Of a DNA stretch of 35,332 nt, positions 30,148 to 35,332 are shown one piece after another; the stretch's first letter is position 1; the number at the start of each line of letters is the position of its first letter. The notes below the pieces were generated by a model that searched no databases, was not told where the DNA came from, and was given only the letters and a program-made list of their open reading frames with translations. The DNA is from a virus, in IMG/VR virus record IMGVR_UViG_3300033145_000228, positions 1-35,332 of that record. One strand, written 5' to 3'. The translations under genes were made by a program, and so were the position numbers.

Positions 30148-30799
30148 AACTAAAGACGCCCCTAATAAATCAAGGGCGCACACTATCTATAAATTGGATG
30201 ATGGGACAAGGATTCCCGGTGTTACTACTATCCTGAATTCAGTATTGAACAAACCGGCCCTTGTCGCTTGGGCCAACAGACTAGGGCTTCAGGGGATTGA
30301 CAGTTCCAAGTACCGCGATGAAATGGCAGACATCGGTACACTTGCACACCAGATGATAGTGGATTATTTTAATAAAGTCGAAACGGATACCACTGATTAT
30401 TCTGAAAACCAGATAGACCTTGCCGAAAATTGCCTGCTGTCATTCTGGGAATGGGAAAAGGGGCATAAGATAGAAGTCATTATGGCAGAGAAGCAGTTAA
30501 TATCCAAAGAGTATAACTTCGGGGGTACCATAGACTGCTTTTGTAAACTGGATGGCCAGTGGACATTACTTGATTTCAAGACGGGGAAGGCTATTTACCC
30601 CGAAATGTTTTACCAGTTAGCTGCCTACGAGCAACTACTAGCTGAAAATGGGCGGCTGATTGAAGTAACTAGAATACTTCGCATAGGGCGGGATAAGGAT
30701 GAGGGATTTGAGGAACAGTTAGTAGCTGATACCACCAAGCACTTTGAATTATTTAAGCATTGCCTAGCGATATATAATCTCAAGAAGGATATAAAATAA
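30137..30799 (+). CDS. RecB/Cas4-like PD-(D/E)XK exonuclease, 220 aa
   Basis: Probable DNA exonuclease of the recombination module. Motifs in order: GTLAH with His71, EKQL with Glu118, FGGTIDCF with Asp133, LLDFKTG with Asp146 and Lys148, and YQLAAYE with Gln160 and Tyr164. This is the PDDEXK_1/RecB nuclease pattern. The N-terminal part (IPGVTTILNSVLNK) is also usual in phage members. No helicase domain and no four-Cys iron-sulphur cluster is seen. It lies upstream of SSB and the annealing protein; together they would resect ends and anneal strands. GGAGG precedes the ATG. Confidence 0.88.
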   Translation: MASKTKDAPNKSRAHTIYKLDDGTRIPGVTTILNSVLNKPALVAWANRLGLQGIDSSKYRDEMADIGTLAHQMIVDYFNKVETDTTDYSENQIDLAENCLLSFWEWEKGHKIEVIMAEKQLISKEYNFGGTIDCFCKLDGQWTLLDFKTGKAIYPEMFYQLAAYEQLLAENGRLIEVTRILRIGRDKDEGFEEQLVADTTKHFELFKHCLAIYNLKKDIK

Positions 30800-30811
30800 A
30801 GGAGGAAGAAG

Positions 30812-31171
30812 ATGGAAGCTAAAGTGGAAATACAGAAGGATTATATTGACCATGTGGTAGCTGCTGCAATGATAGAAGCGTTAGGCGACAAGGAGGCCAT
30901 TATAGAACGTGTCGTGCTCGCAGCTATGGAGCAAAAGAAGGATAACTATACTAACGAAACATTATTCATGGCATCAGTGAGGGATTCTGTCCGAGAAGCG
31001 GCCAAGGAGTCATTCCAAGAATGGCTTGCCGAAAATAAGGATAGCGTGAAAAGGGCACTCAAAAAATACTTATCTACTAAAGAGGGAATTGTTGATAATT
31101 TAGTGAAACAAGTAATGACTGGACTTATTGACCATGTAAGTGTAAGTGTCAAATTACACAGTGATTATTAA
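30812..31171 (+). CDS. Hypothetical protein of the recombination operon, 119 aa
   Basis: AAAGGAGGAAG precedes the ATG. Starts MEAKVEIQKDYIDHVVAAAM; predicted all-helical with Ala/Glu/Lys composition (AAKESFQEWLAENKDSV; KALKKYLSTKEG-like). It lies between the RecB-like nuclease and SSB, a usual place for small helical partners of phage recombinases. No motif is known to me. Confidence 0.65.
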   Translation: MEAKVEIQKDYIDHVVAAAMIEALGDKEAIIERVVLAAMEQKKDNYTNETLFMASVRDSVREAAKESFQEWLAENKDSVKRALKKYLSTKEGIVDNLVKQVMTGLIDHVSVSVKLHSDY

Positions 31172-31182
31172 AGGAGAAAAAT

Positions 31183-31542
31183 ATGCCTAGTTTAAACAAG
31201 GTCACAATTATTGGTAATGTTGGCAAGGAACCTGAAATGAAGTTTACTCCGAGTGGTAAGCCGGTGACTTCTTTTAGTGTAGCTGTCAACGATAAGTACG
31301 GCGATAAGGAAACCACAGAATGGTTCAATGTCGTAGCTTGGCAGAAACAAGCTGAGGCTTGTAACCAATACCTATCAAAGGGTTCACTGGTCTATGTCGA
31401 GGGCAGACTACAAACAAAGTCGTGGGATAGTGACAACGGAACTAAATACAGGACGGAGTTAATCGCTGAAAGGGTGAAATTCCTAGAGAAACGCAAGCAA
31501 GATGAAGTACAAGAAACAGAAGATGGTGAGCTTCCCTTCTAA
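31183..31542 (+). CDS. ssb: Single-stranded DNA-binding protein
   Basis: Covers and protects single-stranded DNA in replication and annealing. OB-fold signatures: LNKVTIIGNVGKEPEMKFTP, FSVAVNDKYG, EWFNVVAWQKQAEACNQYL, KGSLVYVEGRLQTKSW and the tail ELIAERVKFLEKR. The C-terminus ends in an acidic tip DGELPF like the DDDIPF of bacterial SSB, the docking site for host partners. Length 119 is normal for phage SSBs. AAAGGAG precedes the ATG. Confidence 0.97.
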   Translation: MPSLNKVTIIGNVGKEPEMKFTPSGKPVTSFSVAVNDKYGDKETTEWFNVVAWQKQAEACNQYLSKGSLVYVEGRLQTKSWDSDNGTKYRTELIAERVKFLEKRKQDEVQETEDGELPF

Positions 31543-31586
31543 AATGGTACTTGACATTACACCAGATTATTACACAAGGAGATGAT

Positions 31587-32228
31587 ATGAATAAATCAGA
31601 ATCAACAAAGGAAATAGCGGCAGCATTAGCTAAAGTTCAAGCGGTCTTAAAAGGGGCGGCAAAGGATTCCGTCAACCCGTTCTTCCACTCCACGTACGCT
31701 GACTTAGCATCTGTGTGGGAAGCCTGCAGGAAACCCCTATCAGACAACGGACTATCGGTAGTACAAACAACGGCAGTCGGTGAGGGGCATGCCCTGATAG
31801 TAGAGACAACTCTACTCCATATAAGCGGTGAGTGGATAAGCGGCCAGATGCCTATGCTCTTAAATAAGCAAGACCCACAGGGGATAGGGCAAGCGATAAC
31901 TTATGGGAGAAGGTACGGGCTATCAGCTATAGTAGGTATCTGCCCTGAAGATGATGACGCTGAACCGGAGAGAAAAGAACCGCCCAAGAAAACGGTAAAG
32001 AAAACCGAACCACCTGAATTTAACCTTGATTTGATGGAATCCAGCTTGAAACGATTGGGCGAAGCAAACCCTGAAAAGTGGGGACACACCGTAGTGGCTG
32101 GTAAACTTATGAATTTAGGAGCCAGGGGTGATACCATGAGAGACCTGCTGTTTACTTTAAGTAACGTAGGTCGAGACAAATTAAGTAAAGCAGTTAGTAC
32201 GGCACTGGCAGGAGTTCAAAATGTTTGA
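31587..32228 (+). CDS. erf: Erf/Sak-type single-strand annealing protein, 213 aa
   Basis: Start MNKSESTKEIAAAL is set by AAGGAG, not the TTG 36 bases upstream. The core NPFFHSTYADLASVWEACR, GLSVVQTTAV and DPQGIGQAITYGRRYGL is the ERF family signature, with YGRRY the conserved end of the annealing domain. The C-terminal third is acidic then basic (PEDDDAEPERKEPPKKTVKK) with a small helical domain after it. It pairs complementary strands during recombination and concatemer formation, with SSB and the RecB-like nuclease. Overlaps the next gene by eight bases. Confidence 0.93.
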   Translation: MNKSESTKEIAAALAKVQAVLKGAAKDSVNPFFHSTYADLASVWEACRKPLSDNGLSVVQTTAVGEGHALIVETTLLHISGEWISGQMPMLLNKQDPQGIGQAITYGRRYGLSAIVGICPEDDDAEPERKEPPKKTVKKTEPPEFNLDLMESSLKRLGEANPEKWGHTVVAGKLMNLGARGDTMRDLLFTLSNVGRDKLSKAVSTALAGVQNV

Positions 32229-32400
32229 GGTATGCAAGAAATGTGGTGGTCAAGTAATGCGGCATAGTGACGGTGAAATCCGGTGCTTTCAGTGTAGTGA
32301 GGAACCACCCTGGATTAAAGAGCAGTACAAAAGGGAATTAAGAACATTGATCAATAACAGCCGTCAATCGGAGTTAAGTAAGTTAGTTAAAGGAGGTTAA
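32221..32400 (+). CDS. Small zinc-ribbon protein, 59 aa
   Basis: MFEVCKKCGGQVMRHSDGEI then RCFQCSEEPPWIKEQ: CxxC-(~13)-CxxC, a compact ribbon with a basic helical tail (KREYKREL-type, ending SKLVKGG). It starts inside the annealing-protein gene end, after GGCAGGAG. A DNA-binding partner of the recombinase is possible; inference. Confidence 0.65.
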   Translation: MFEVCKKCGGQVMRHSDGEIRCFQCSEEPPWIKEQYKRELRTLINNSRQSELSKLVKGG

Positions 32401-32553
32401 TACAACTGAATAGTGCTGGTGTCCTGTTTTATTATTATAACGGTCATGCCGGGTAGATGTTTACCTGGCCAGCACAGCGTGAAGCGCTCACCACTGACAG
32501 GCAGTAAAACCGTGCCAGCAAATAAGCCCCTACCCGAATTAAAAGGAGTAATT
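32401..32553 (+). other. Intergenic stretch with inverted repeats
   Basis: GTGCTGG near 32410 can pair with CCAGCAC near 32468-32474, enclosing a hairpin CCGGGTA/TTACCTGG around 32448-32466. Downstream GGCA/TGCC pairs near 32502-32518. The frame open here (from 32413) lacks a Shine-Dalgarno and looks unlike protein. It may be a leader RNA for the gene at 32554; no family recognised. Confidence 0.35.
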
Positions 32554-32814
32554 ATGAACTGCATCCATAAATGCCCAGGTAGTGTACCACAATCAAAGCC
32601 TCGCTCTGAGAGAAGATTTCCTACAGACTTCTATTACAGAACGCCTTGCCTTTATTGTAACGATTATCAAGAGGATGGACCGGATAGGATTAGACTTCTC
32701 GGAAAGACTGTGGTACAATTAACTAGAAAGGTAGAAGCCTTATCGAGTGTTAAGAGAGTTATGCCATCGTATCCTAAAGAGAAAGTAACCTATATTATTA
32801 ATACTAATAAGTAA
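32554..32814 (+). CDS. Small Cys-rich protein, 86 aa
   Basis: AAAAGGAG precedes the ATG; an upstream open frame is ignored. MNCIHKCPGSV and TPCLYCNDYQ give CxxxC and CxxC pairs that could bind a metal, joined by a basic Arg/Ser-rich linker (QSKPRSERRFPTD). The C-terminal half is helical and basic (LLGKTVVQLTRKVEAL). It is the last gene before the palindromic promoter at 32834. Function unknown. Confidence 0.6.
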   Translation: MNCIHKCPGSVPQSKPRSERRFPTDFYYRTPCLYCNDYQEDGPDRIRLLGKTVVQLTRKVEALSSVKRVMPSYPKEKVTYIINTNK

Positions 32815-32833
32815 AAGTAAGGGATTATAAGGG

Positions 32834-32857
32834 ATTTGTTGCAACGTTGCAACAAAT
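32834..32857. promoter_or_regulatory. 24-bp perfect palindrome, candidate operator
   Basis: Each half reads ATTTGTTGCAAC followed by its reverse complement. It covers the -35 hexamer and most of the spacer of the promoter at 32839-32867, so bound protein would block polymerase. As RNA it could also form a hairpin. Confidence 0.85.
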
Positions 32858-32867
32858 GTGTTATAAT
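32839..32867 (+). promoter_or_regulatory. Promoter overlapped by the palindrome
   Basis: TTGCAA (32839-32844), 17 bases, then TATAAT (32862-32867), preceded by TGT (extended -10). It reads towards the VRR-NUC-like gene, whose GGAGG lies about 10 bases downstream of the -10. Confidence 0.78.
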
Positions 32868-32886
32868 AGAGTTAGGAGGTTGCGAT

Positions 32887-33396
32887 ATGAAGGATTACAG
32901 AGTGATAACAATAGTACCTAAGCTGAAGAGTGAGTTGAGGCAAAGTGGGAAGAGGCATGTATTCACAGTAATTGATGAAACCGATGTCCGCTACACTTGT
33001 TTCAACCGATATCTTTACGAGGCTATTCATGAGGGGAGGAGTGTCGGTGTTCGGATAGAGAGGGCTATCATCGTGGAGGTTGTAGGATTTATACCCGAAT
33101 ATCCGCCTCGCGAGCAGAAAAAACCCATCAATAGAGCTGAAGCAGAACTATTTGATATTATGCAAGACAACGGGTGGGAACTTTCTAAGAAGGGATGGCC
33201 GGACTTTGCCTGCTTCAAGGATGGTAAACTGGTATTGATAGAAGTGAAGCCTAAGCGAAGCCATAGGCTTAAATCTTGGCAGCATAAATTGATGCTTGAA
33301 CTTGCCAAACATGGGATTAGGTGCTACAGGTGGTCTCCCGATGGTGGGTTTGAACCCATTTGCGCAAATGTAAAGTTCCCCATAGATTTACCATGA
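32887..33396 (+). CDS. VRR-NUC/PD-(D/E)XK-type nuclease, 169 aa
   Basis: Start MKDYRVITIVPKLKSEL follows TTAGGAGGTTGCGAT. N-terminal 80 residues are beta-rich (RHVFTVIDETDVRYTCFNR), of unknown fold. The C-terminal nuclease: NRAEAELFDIMQDNG, then SKKGWPDFACFKDGKLVLIE and VKPKRSHRLKSWQHKLM with L..HGIRCY.WSPDGGF. WPDF gives the Asp, IEVKP the Glu-x-Lys, and Q in SWQ the conserved Gln, as in VRR-NUC/Holliday-junction-like enzymes. Probably a structure-specific nuclease for replication or packaging. The strict promoter control suggests toxicity or early timing. Confidence 0.8.
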   Translation: MKDYRVITIVPKLKSELRQSGKRHVFTVIDETDVRYTCFNRYLYEAIHEGRSVGVRIERAIIVEVVGFIPEYPPREQKKPINRAEAELFDIMQDNGWELSKKGWPDFACFKDGKLVLIEVKPKRSHRLKSWQHKLMLELAKHGIRCYRWSPDGGFEPICANVKFPIDLP

Positions 33397-33461
33397 AAAG
33401 AATTTTACCACACTCTGTCAAGCCCCGAATGTCCAAGTGAATACAGGCGGATTTAGCCTCA

Positions 33462-33545
33462 TGTTAGTATTGTTAGTAATTGTATGTTTGTTGTTTGTAA
33501 TTGTTAGTAAATTAGGTCTATGTTAGTATTGTTAGTATTGTTAGG
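33462..33545. repeat. TGTTAGTA repeat cluster (iteron-like)
   Basis: TGTTAGTA occurs at 33462, 33471, 33502, 33521 and 33530, with a shortened TGTTAGG at 33539 and a variant TGTTTGTA at 33492. Several are spaced 9 bases apart. The cluster is AT-rich, without genes, and directly precedes the P-loop ATPase; the last copy merges with its Shine-Dalgarno (TTAGGAG). The rest of 33397-33553 holds no gene. Confidence 0.7.
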
Positions 33546-33553
33546 AGAAATTC

Positions 33554-34447
33554 ATGCCTAATATTGAAACCACACGGGTTGAAATTACAAGGTTCGCTAT
33601 AGAGGCTTGGATGCGGAATATTGCCACTGGCGAGTTTCATTATAAGAATGTCCTGGGGTTAGAGAGGGTTCTAACCCCCAAGGAAGATAATAAATTAAGG
33701 GGTATTATATTTGAACTATGCAAGGCAGGTGTGTGTGAGTCTGTCGGGCGCAGGGATGGTTGGTATAGAACAGTACAGGAACTAGAAAAGCCTATCCAAT
33801 GGCAAAAAGTTGAAGCGCATAAGGATTCAGGTCTCATACTGCCATTTAATTTAAGGAAGTATGTATTTATTTACCCAGATTCCGTTTCTATAGTTGCTGG
33901 TTCCAAGAGTTCCGGCAAGACAGGCTTTTTGTATAGAACGGTGGCTTTAAACATGAATAGGGTAAATACGATATTACTTTCTAATTTGGAAGGTGGTGTT
34001 GGGATGCTCAGGGATAGATTTTCCGAGATGGATATAGAAATACCCGACCCGGCCCCGTTCCAACTATTTTATGTAACGGATAATTTTCAGGATTATATTA
34101 AGGAAAGGGATTCGCTTTACGTTATAGATTATATAGACGCACCCGAAGGCATTGACTTCTATCTTATTGGGGCAGCCGTGGCAAAGGTGGAAAGAAAACT
34201 TCAGGGGTTAAATTCCGTGGCAGCTATAGGTTTGCAAAAGCCCGCAGGCAGGGATACGGCGTTTGGAGGCGACCAAACCTTAAAAGTGGCAACACTCTAT
34301 ATCGCTATGGATAACGCGAAGCTAAAGATTGTCGATGCCAAGGTAGCCGCTGATAAGAAAATCCACCCTCGAAACATGCAATGGAGTTTTACTTATGAGG
34401 ATGAGGGCACCAGATTTAGTAATATAATGCCATTCTTTGGAGAATAG
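33554..34447 (+). CDS. RecA/DnaB-like P-loop ATPase, putative helicase or recombination ATPase, 297 aa
   Basis: N-terminal 85 residues look like a winged-helix or primase-type binding domain (RFAIEAWMRNIATGEFHYK; CKAGVCESVGRRDGWYR). Then an AAA_25/RecA-like core: Walker A AGSKSSGKT (115-123), a Walker B SLYVIDYID (187-193), and AAIGLQKPAGRDTAFGGDQT as a sensor-like motif. This arrangement matches phage ATPases thought to load or act as replicative helicases. No primase is seen here. GGAGAAATTC precedes the ATG, after the iteron-like cluster. Confidence 0.78.
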   Translation: MPNIETTRVEITRFAIEAWMRNIATGEFHYKNVLGLERVLTPKEDNKLRGIIFELCKAGVCESVGRRDGWYRTVQELEKPIQWQKVEAHKDSGLILPFNLRKYVFIYPDSVSIVAGSKSSGKTGFLYRTVALNMNRVNTILLSNLEGGVGMLRDRFSEMDIEIPDPAPFQLFYVTDNFQDYIKERDSLYVIDYIDAPEGIDFYLIGAAVAKVERKLQGLNSVAAIGLQKPAGRDTAFGGDQTLKVATLYIAMDNAKLKIVDAKVAADKKIHPRNMQWSFTYEDEGTRFSNIMPFFGE

Positions 34448-34456
34448 GAGGTAAAT

Positions 34457-34681
34457 ATGATTAATAGGGGATTACCGCCATGTTGCCAACCCGATAGCGA
34501 CTGCGCTGATGAGATACGGGCAGGCAACCCACCACCTTGTAAGAAACAGGGGATTAAATCATTCAAGACCTGGAGAGAAATGATGTCATATGTGGGAGGA
34601 TTGCCTCTCAATGTGGCCTACACCCTTAAATCAGACCTACCCAACAAGGGTGATTATAGCGTGGGGGTAAGTAATGACTGA
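34457..34681 (+). CDS. Hypothetical Cys-rich protein, 74 aa
   Basis: TAGGAGG precedes the ATG. MINRGLPPCCQPDSDCADEI with four Cys in the first 28 residues, then Lys-rich helix (KKQGIKSFKTWREMM) and a beta-like end (LNVAYTLKSDLPNKGDY). Metal binding is possible, as with other small proteins in this genome. No family known. Confidence 0.55.
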   Translation: MINRGLPPCCQPDSDCADEIRAGNPPPCKKQGIKSFKTWREMMSYVGGLPLNVAYTLKSDLPNKGDYSVGVSND

Positions 34682-34702
34682 ATTACGCAAATCAGTGAAG
34701 TG

Positions 34703-34855
34703 ATGAAGAAAGTTAGTCCTTGCAGTAAATGTAAAATATTATTTAAGTCTTGGGCTACTTGCCAAAATTGCAAGTATTTTAATCCTAATCCCGCAGTTAT
34801 TATAACCGAAACGGGACTGGAAATAACAGCAAATAGAGAGGCCAATAATGGATAA
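34703..34855 (+). CDS. Small zinc-ribbon-like protein, 50 aa
   Basis: MKKVSPCSKCKILFKSWATC then QNCKYFNPNP: CxxC-(9)-CxxC, a compact metal site, followed by a polar tail (VIITETGLEITANRE). GTGAAGTG precedes the ATG weakly. Ends overlapping the next gene. Confidence 0.55.
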   Translation: MKKVSPCSKCKILFKSWATCQNCKYFNPNPAVIITETGLEITANREANNG

Positions 34856-34994
34856 ATTGGACCCTAGGTTAGTAGAACGGGTGGCAGAGATAATTGCCAA
34901 AGCTATCATGGCTGATATAATTGATGCCCGGCTTGGCTCAGATATTTATGCCAAAGAAATCATCAATGAAAAAGAAACAAGCGATATACCCTAA
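34848..34994 (+). CDS. Hypothetical helical protein, 48 aa
   Basis: Starts MDKLDPRLVERVAEIIAKAI, overlapping the previous stop by eight bases, with GAGAGG upstream. Predicted amphipathic helix followed by charged tail (KEIINEKETSDIP). No motif recognised. Confidence 0.5.
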   Translation: MDKLDPRLVERVAEIIAKAIMADIIDARLGSDIYAKEIINEKETSDIP

Positions 34995-35061
34995 AGAATG
35001 TGATGGGGGTTACGCTCTTAGAGAACATTTTGGCCCCCCTCCTTTATACAGGAATCATTAA
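34966..35061 (+). CDS. Possible small overlapping ORF, 31 aa
   Basis: MKKKQAIYPKECDGGYALRE then HFGPPPLYRNH looks protein-like, but its ATG lies inside the previous gene without a Shine-Dalgarno. It may be a real coupled gene or chance. The stretch to 35092 otherwise holds only a weak GGGGG/CCCCC pairing. Confidence 0.3.
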   Translation: MKKKQAIYPKECDGGYALREHFGPPPLYRNH

Positions 35062-35092
35062 ACAATAAGGAAAAGGCAAGGAGGAAAAGATA

Positions 35093-35308
35093 ATGAATAG
35101 CTTACAGGAAGGGTTCGGAGATAAGGATATTAGAAATAAAGATGTTACAATGGATTGTACTATATGTAAGGCTGCAATACGTCAAGCTGTAATTAAAGAG
35201 ATTAAGGAGGAGTTGGAGGATGAAATGCACTACGCAGGGGTTACAGCACATATCAGATGGATACCCTGTAAGGTTTATCTCAATTACTGGAAAGGTAAGG
35301 GGGTATGA
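35093..35308 (+). CDS. Hypothetical protein, 71 aa
   Basis: AAGGAGGAAAAG precedes the ATG. MNSLQEGFGDKDIRNKDVTM has TICKAAI (CTIC pair near residues 22-25) followed by a long acidic-basic helix (VIKEIKEELEDEMHYAG) and a Trp-containing end. Overlaps the next ATG by up to four bases. Function unknown. Confidence 0.6.
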   Translation: MNSLQEGFGDKDIRNKDVTMDCTICKAAIRQAVIKEIKEELEDEMHYAGVTAHIRWIPCKVYLNYWKGKGV

Positions 35309-35332
35309 TGAAAGTAACTTACGACAAAAAAG
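35305..35332 (+). CDS. 5' part of the junction gene (continues at 1-86)
   Basis: GGGGGT precedes a double ATG (35305 and 35308) overlapping the previous stop. The frame reads MKVTYDKK to the right edge. Joined to position 1 it stays in frame, giving MKVTYDKKVKIGQEW and ending at 86. Taken alone it would resemble the start of DUF2283 proteins, but the joined sequence does not continue that pattern. Confidence 0.55.

Noticed and set aside
31551-31580. Promoter from the TTGACA at 31551
   Set aside because: No TATAAT-like hexamer occurs 15-19 bases downstream; the sequence at the expected place is ACAAGG, which is part of the erf ribosome-binding site.
31587-31800. RecT or Rad52-like annealing protein instead of Erf
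   Set aside because: The YGRRYGL and NPFFHSTYADLA patterns fit the ERF family better than RecT or Rad52/Sak.
35305-35332. DUF2283 protein start (MKVTYD...)
   Set aside because: When joined across the edges the next residues (KKVKIGQEW) do not continue the DUF2283 pattern.
1-35332. tRNA genes, integrase and attachment sites
   Set aside because: No cloverleaf-like sequence, tyrosine or serine recombinase motif, or core repeat was seen on reading both strands; a search tool could still find a diverged one.

Overview
This 35,332-base window looks like a complete, or nearly complete, genome of a tailed double-stranded DNA phage. The open reading frame broken at the right edge (from 35305) continues in frame into the reading frame that is open at the left edge (ending at 86). 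This suggests a circular or circularly permuted genome cut inside one small gene. Genes are packed tightly, many with TAATG stop/start overlaps and GGAGG-type Shine-Dalgarno sites, as in a phage of a bacterium using canonical SD initiation and sigma70-like promoters. No integrase, tail tube, tape measure, DNA polymerase, RNA polymerase or tRNA gene was recognised. The virion genes (portal, scaffold, HK97-type capsid, probable neck and nozzle proteins, a giant internal protein) fit a short-tailed podovirus-like particle, but this is inference. The host cannot be named from the sequence.

Layout. (1) 1-844: small rightward genes around an apparently structured non-coding stretch at 130-300. (2) 946-2113: a leftward operon of five small genes driven by a near-consensus promoter. 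(3) 2130-2260: a divergent control region with back-to-back promoters and an inverted repeat over the leftward -35 box. (4) 2207-28365: the long rightward packaging, virion and lysis block. It runs through terminase small and large subunits, a 1108-residue fibre-like protein, putative portal, a 1439-residue polyvalent protein with an LPD38-like region, scaffold, major capsid, decoration-like protein, an HNH nuclease, an FmdB-like zinc ribbon, neck and hub-like proteins, a PD-(D/E)XK-like protein, an HNH gene inserted on the opposite strand, and a lysis group. It ends at a strong terminator at 28435-28488. (5) 28515-32814: a second rightward unit from its own promoter. It starts with a ribbon-helix-helix protein and includes a protein with 33-bp tandem repeats, a RecB-like nuclease, SSB and an Erf/Sak-type annealing protein. 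(6) 32834-35332: a third unit behind a promoter overlapped by a 24-bp perfect palindrome, with a VRR-NUC-like nuclease, a cluster of TGTTAGTA repeats, a RecA/DnaB-like ATPase and small accessory genes.

How it works together (inference). The RHH protein and unidentified repressors probably act on the operator-like palindromes. RecB-like nuclease, SSB, Erf-type annealing protein and P-loop ATPase form a recombination/replication module that must borrow host polymerases. The virion module builds a capsid with portal and ejects the LPD38-type protein. Lysis probably uses the membrane proteins at 27519 and 28186 with the papain-like candidate between them.

The least explained items are the structured stretch near the start, the circular-junction gene, the RNA-like hairpins before the decoration gene, the 11-residue repeat protein, the iteron-like cluster and the unusual number of tiny Cys-rich proteins.
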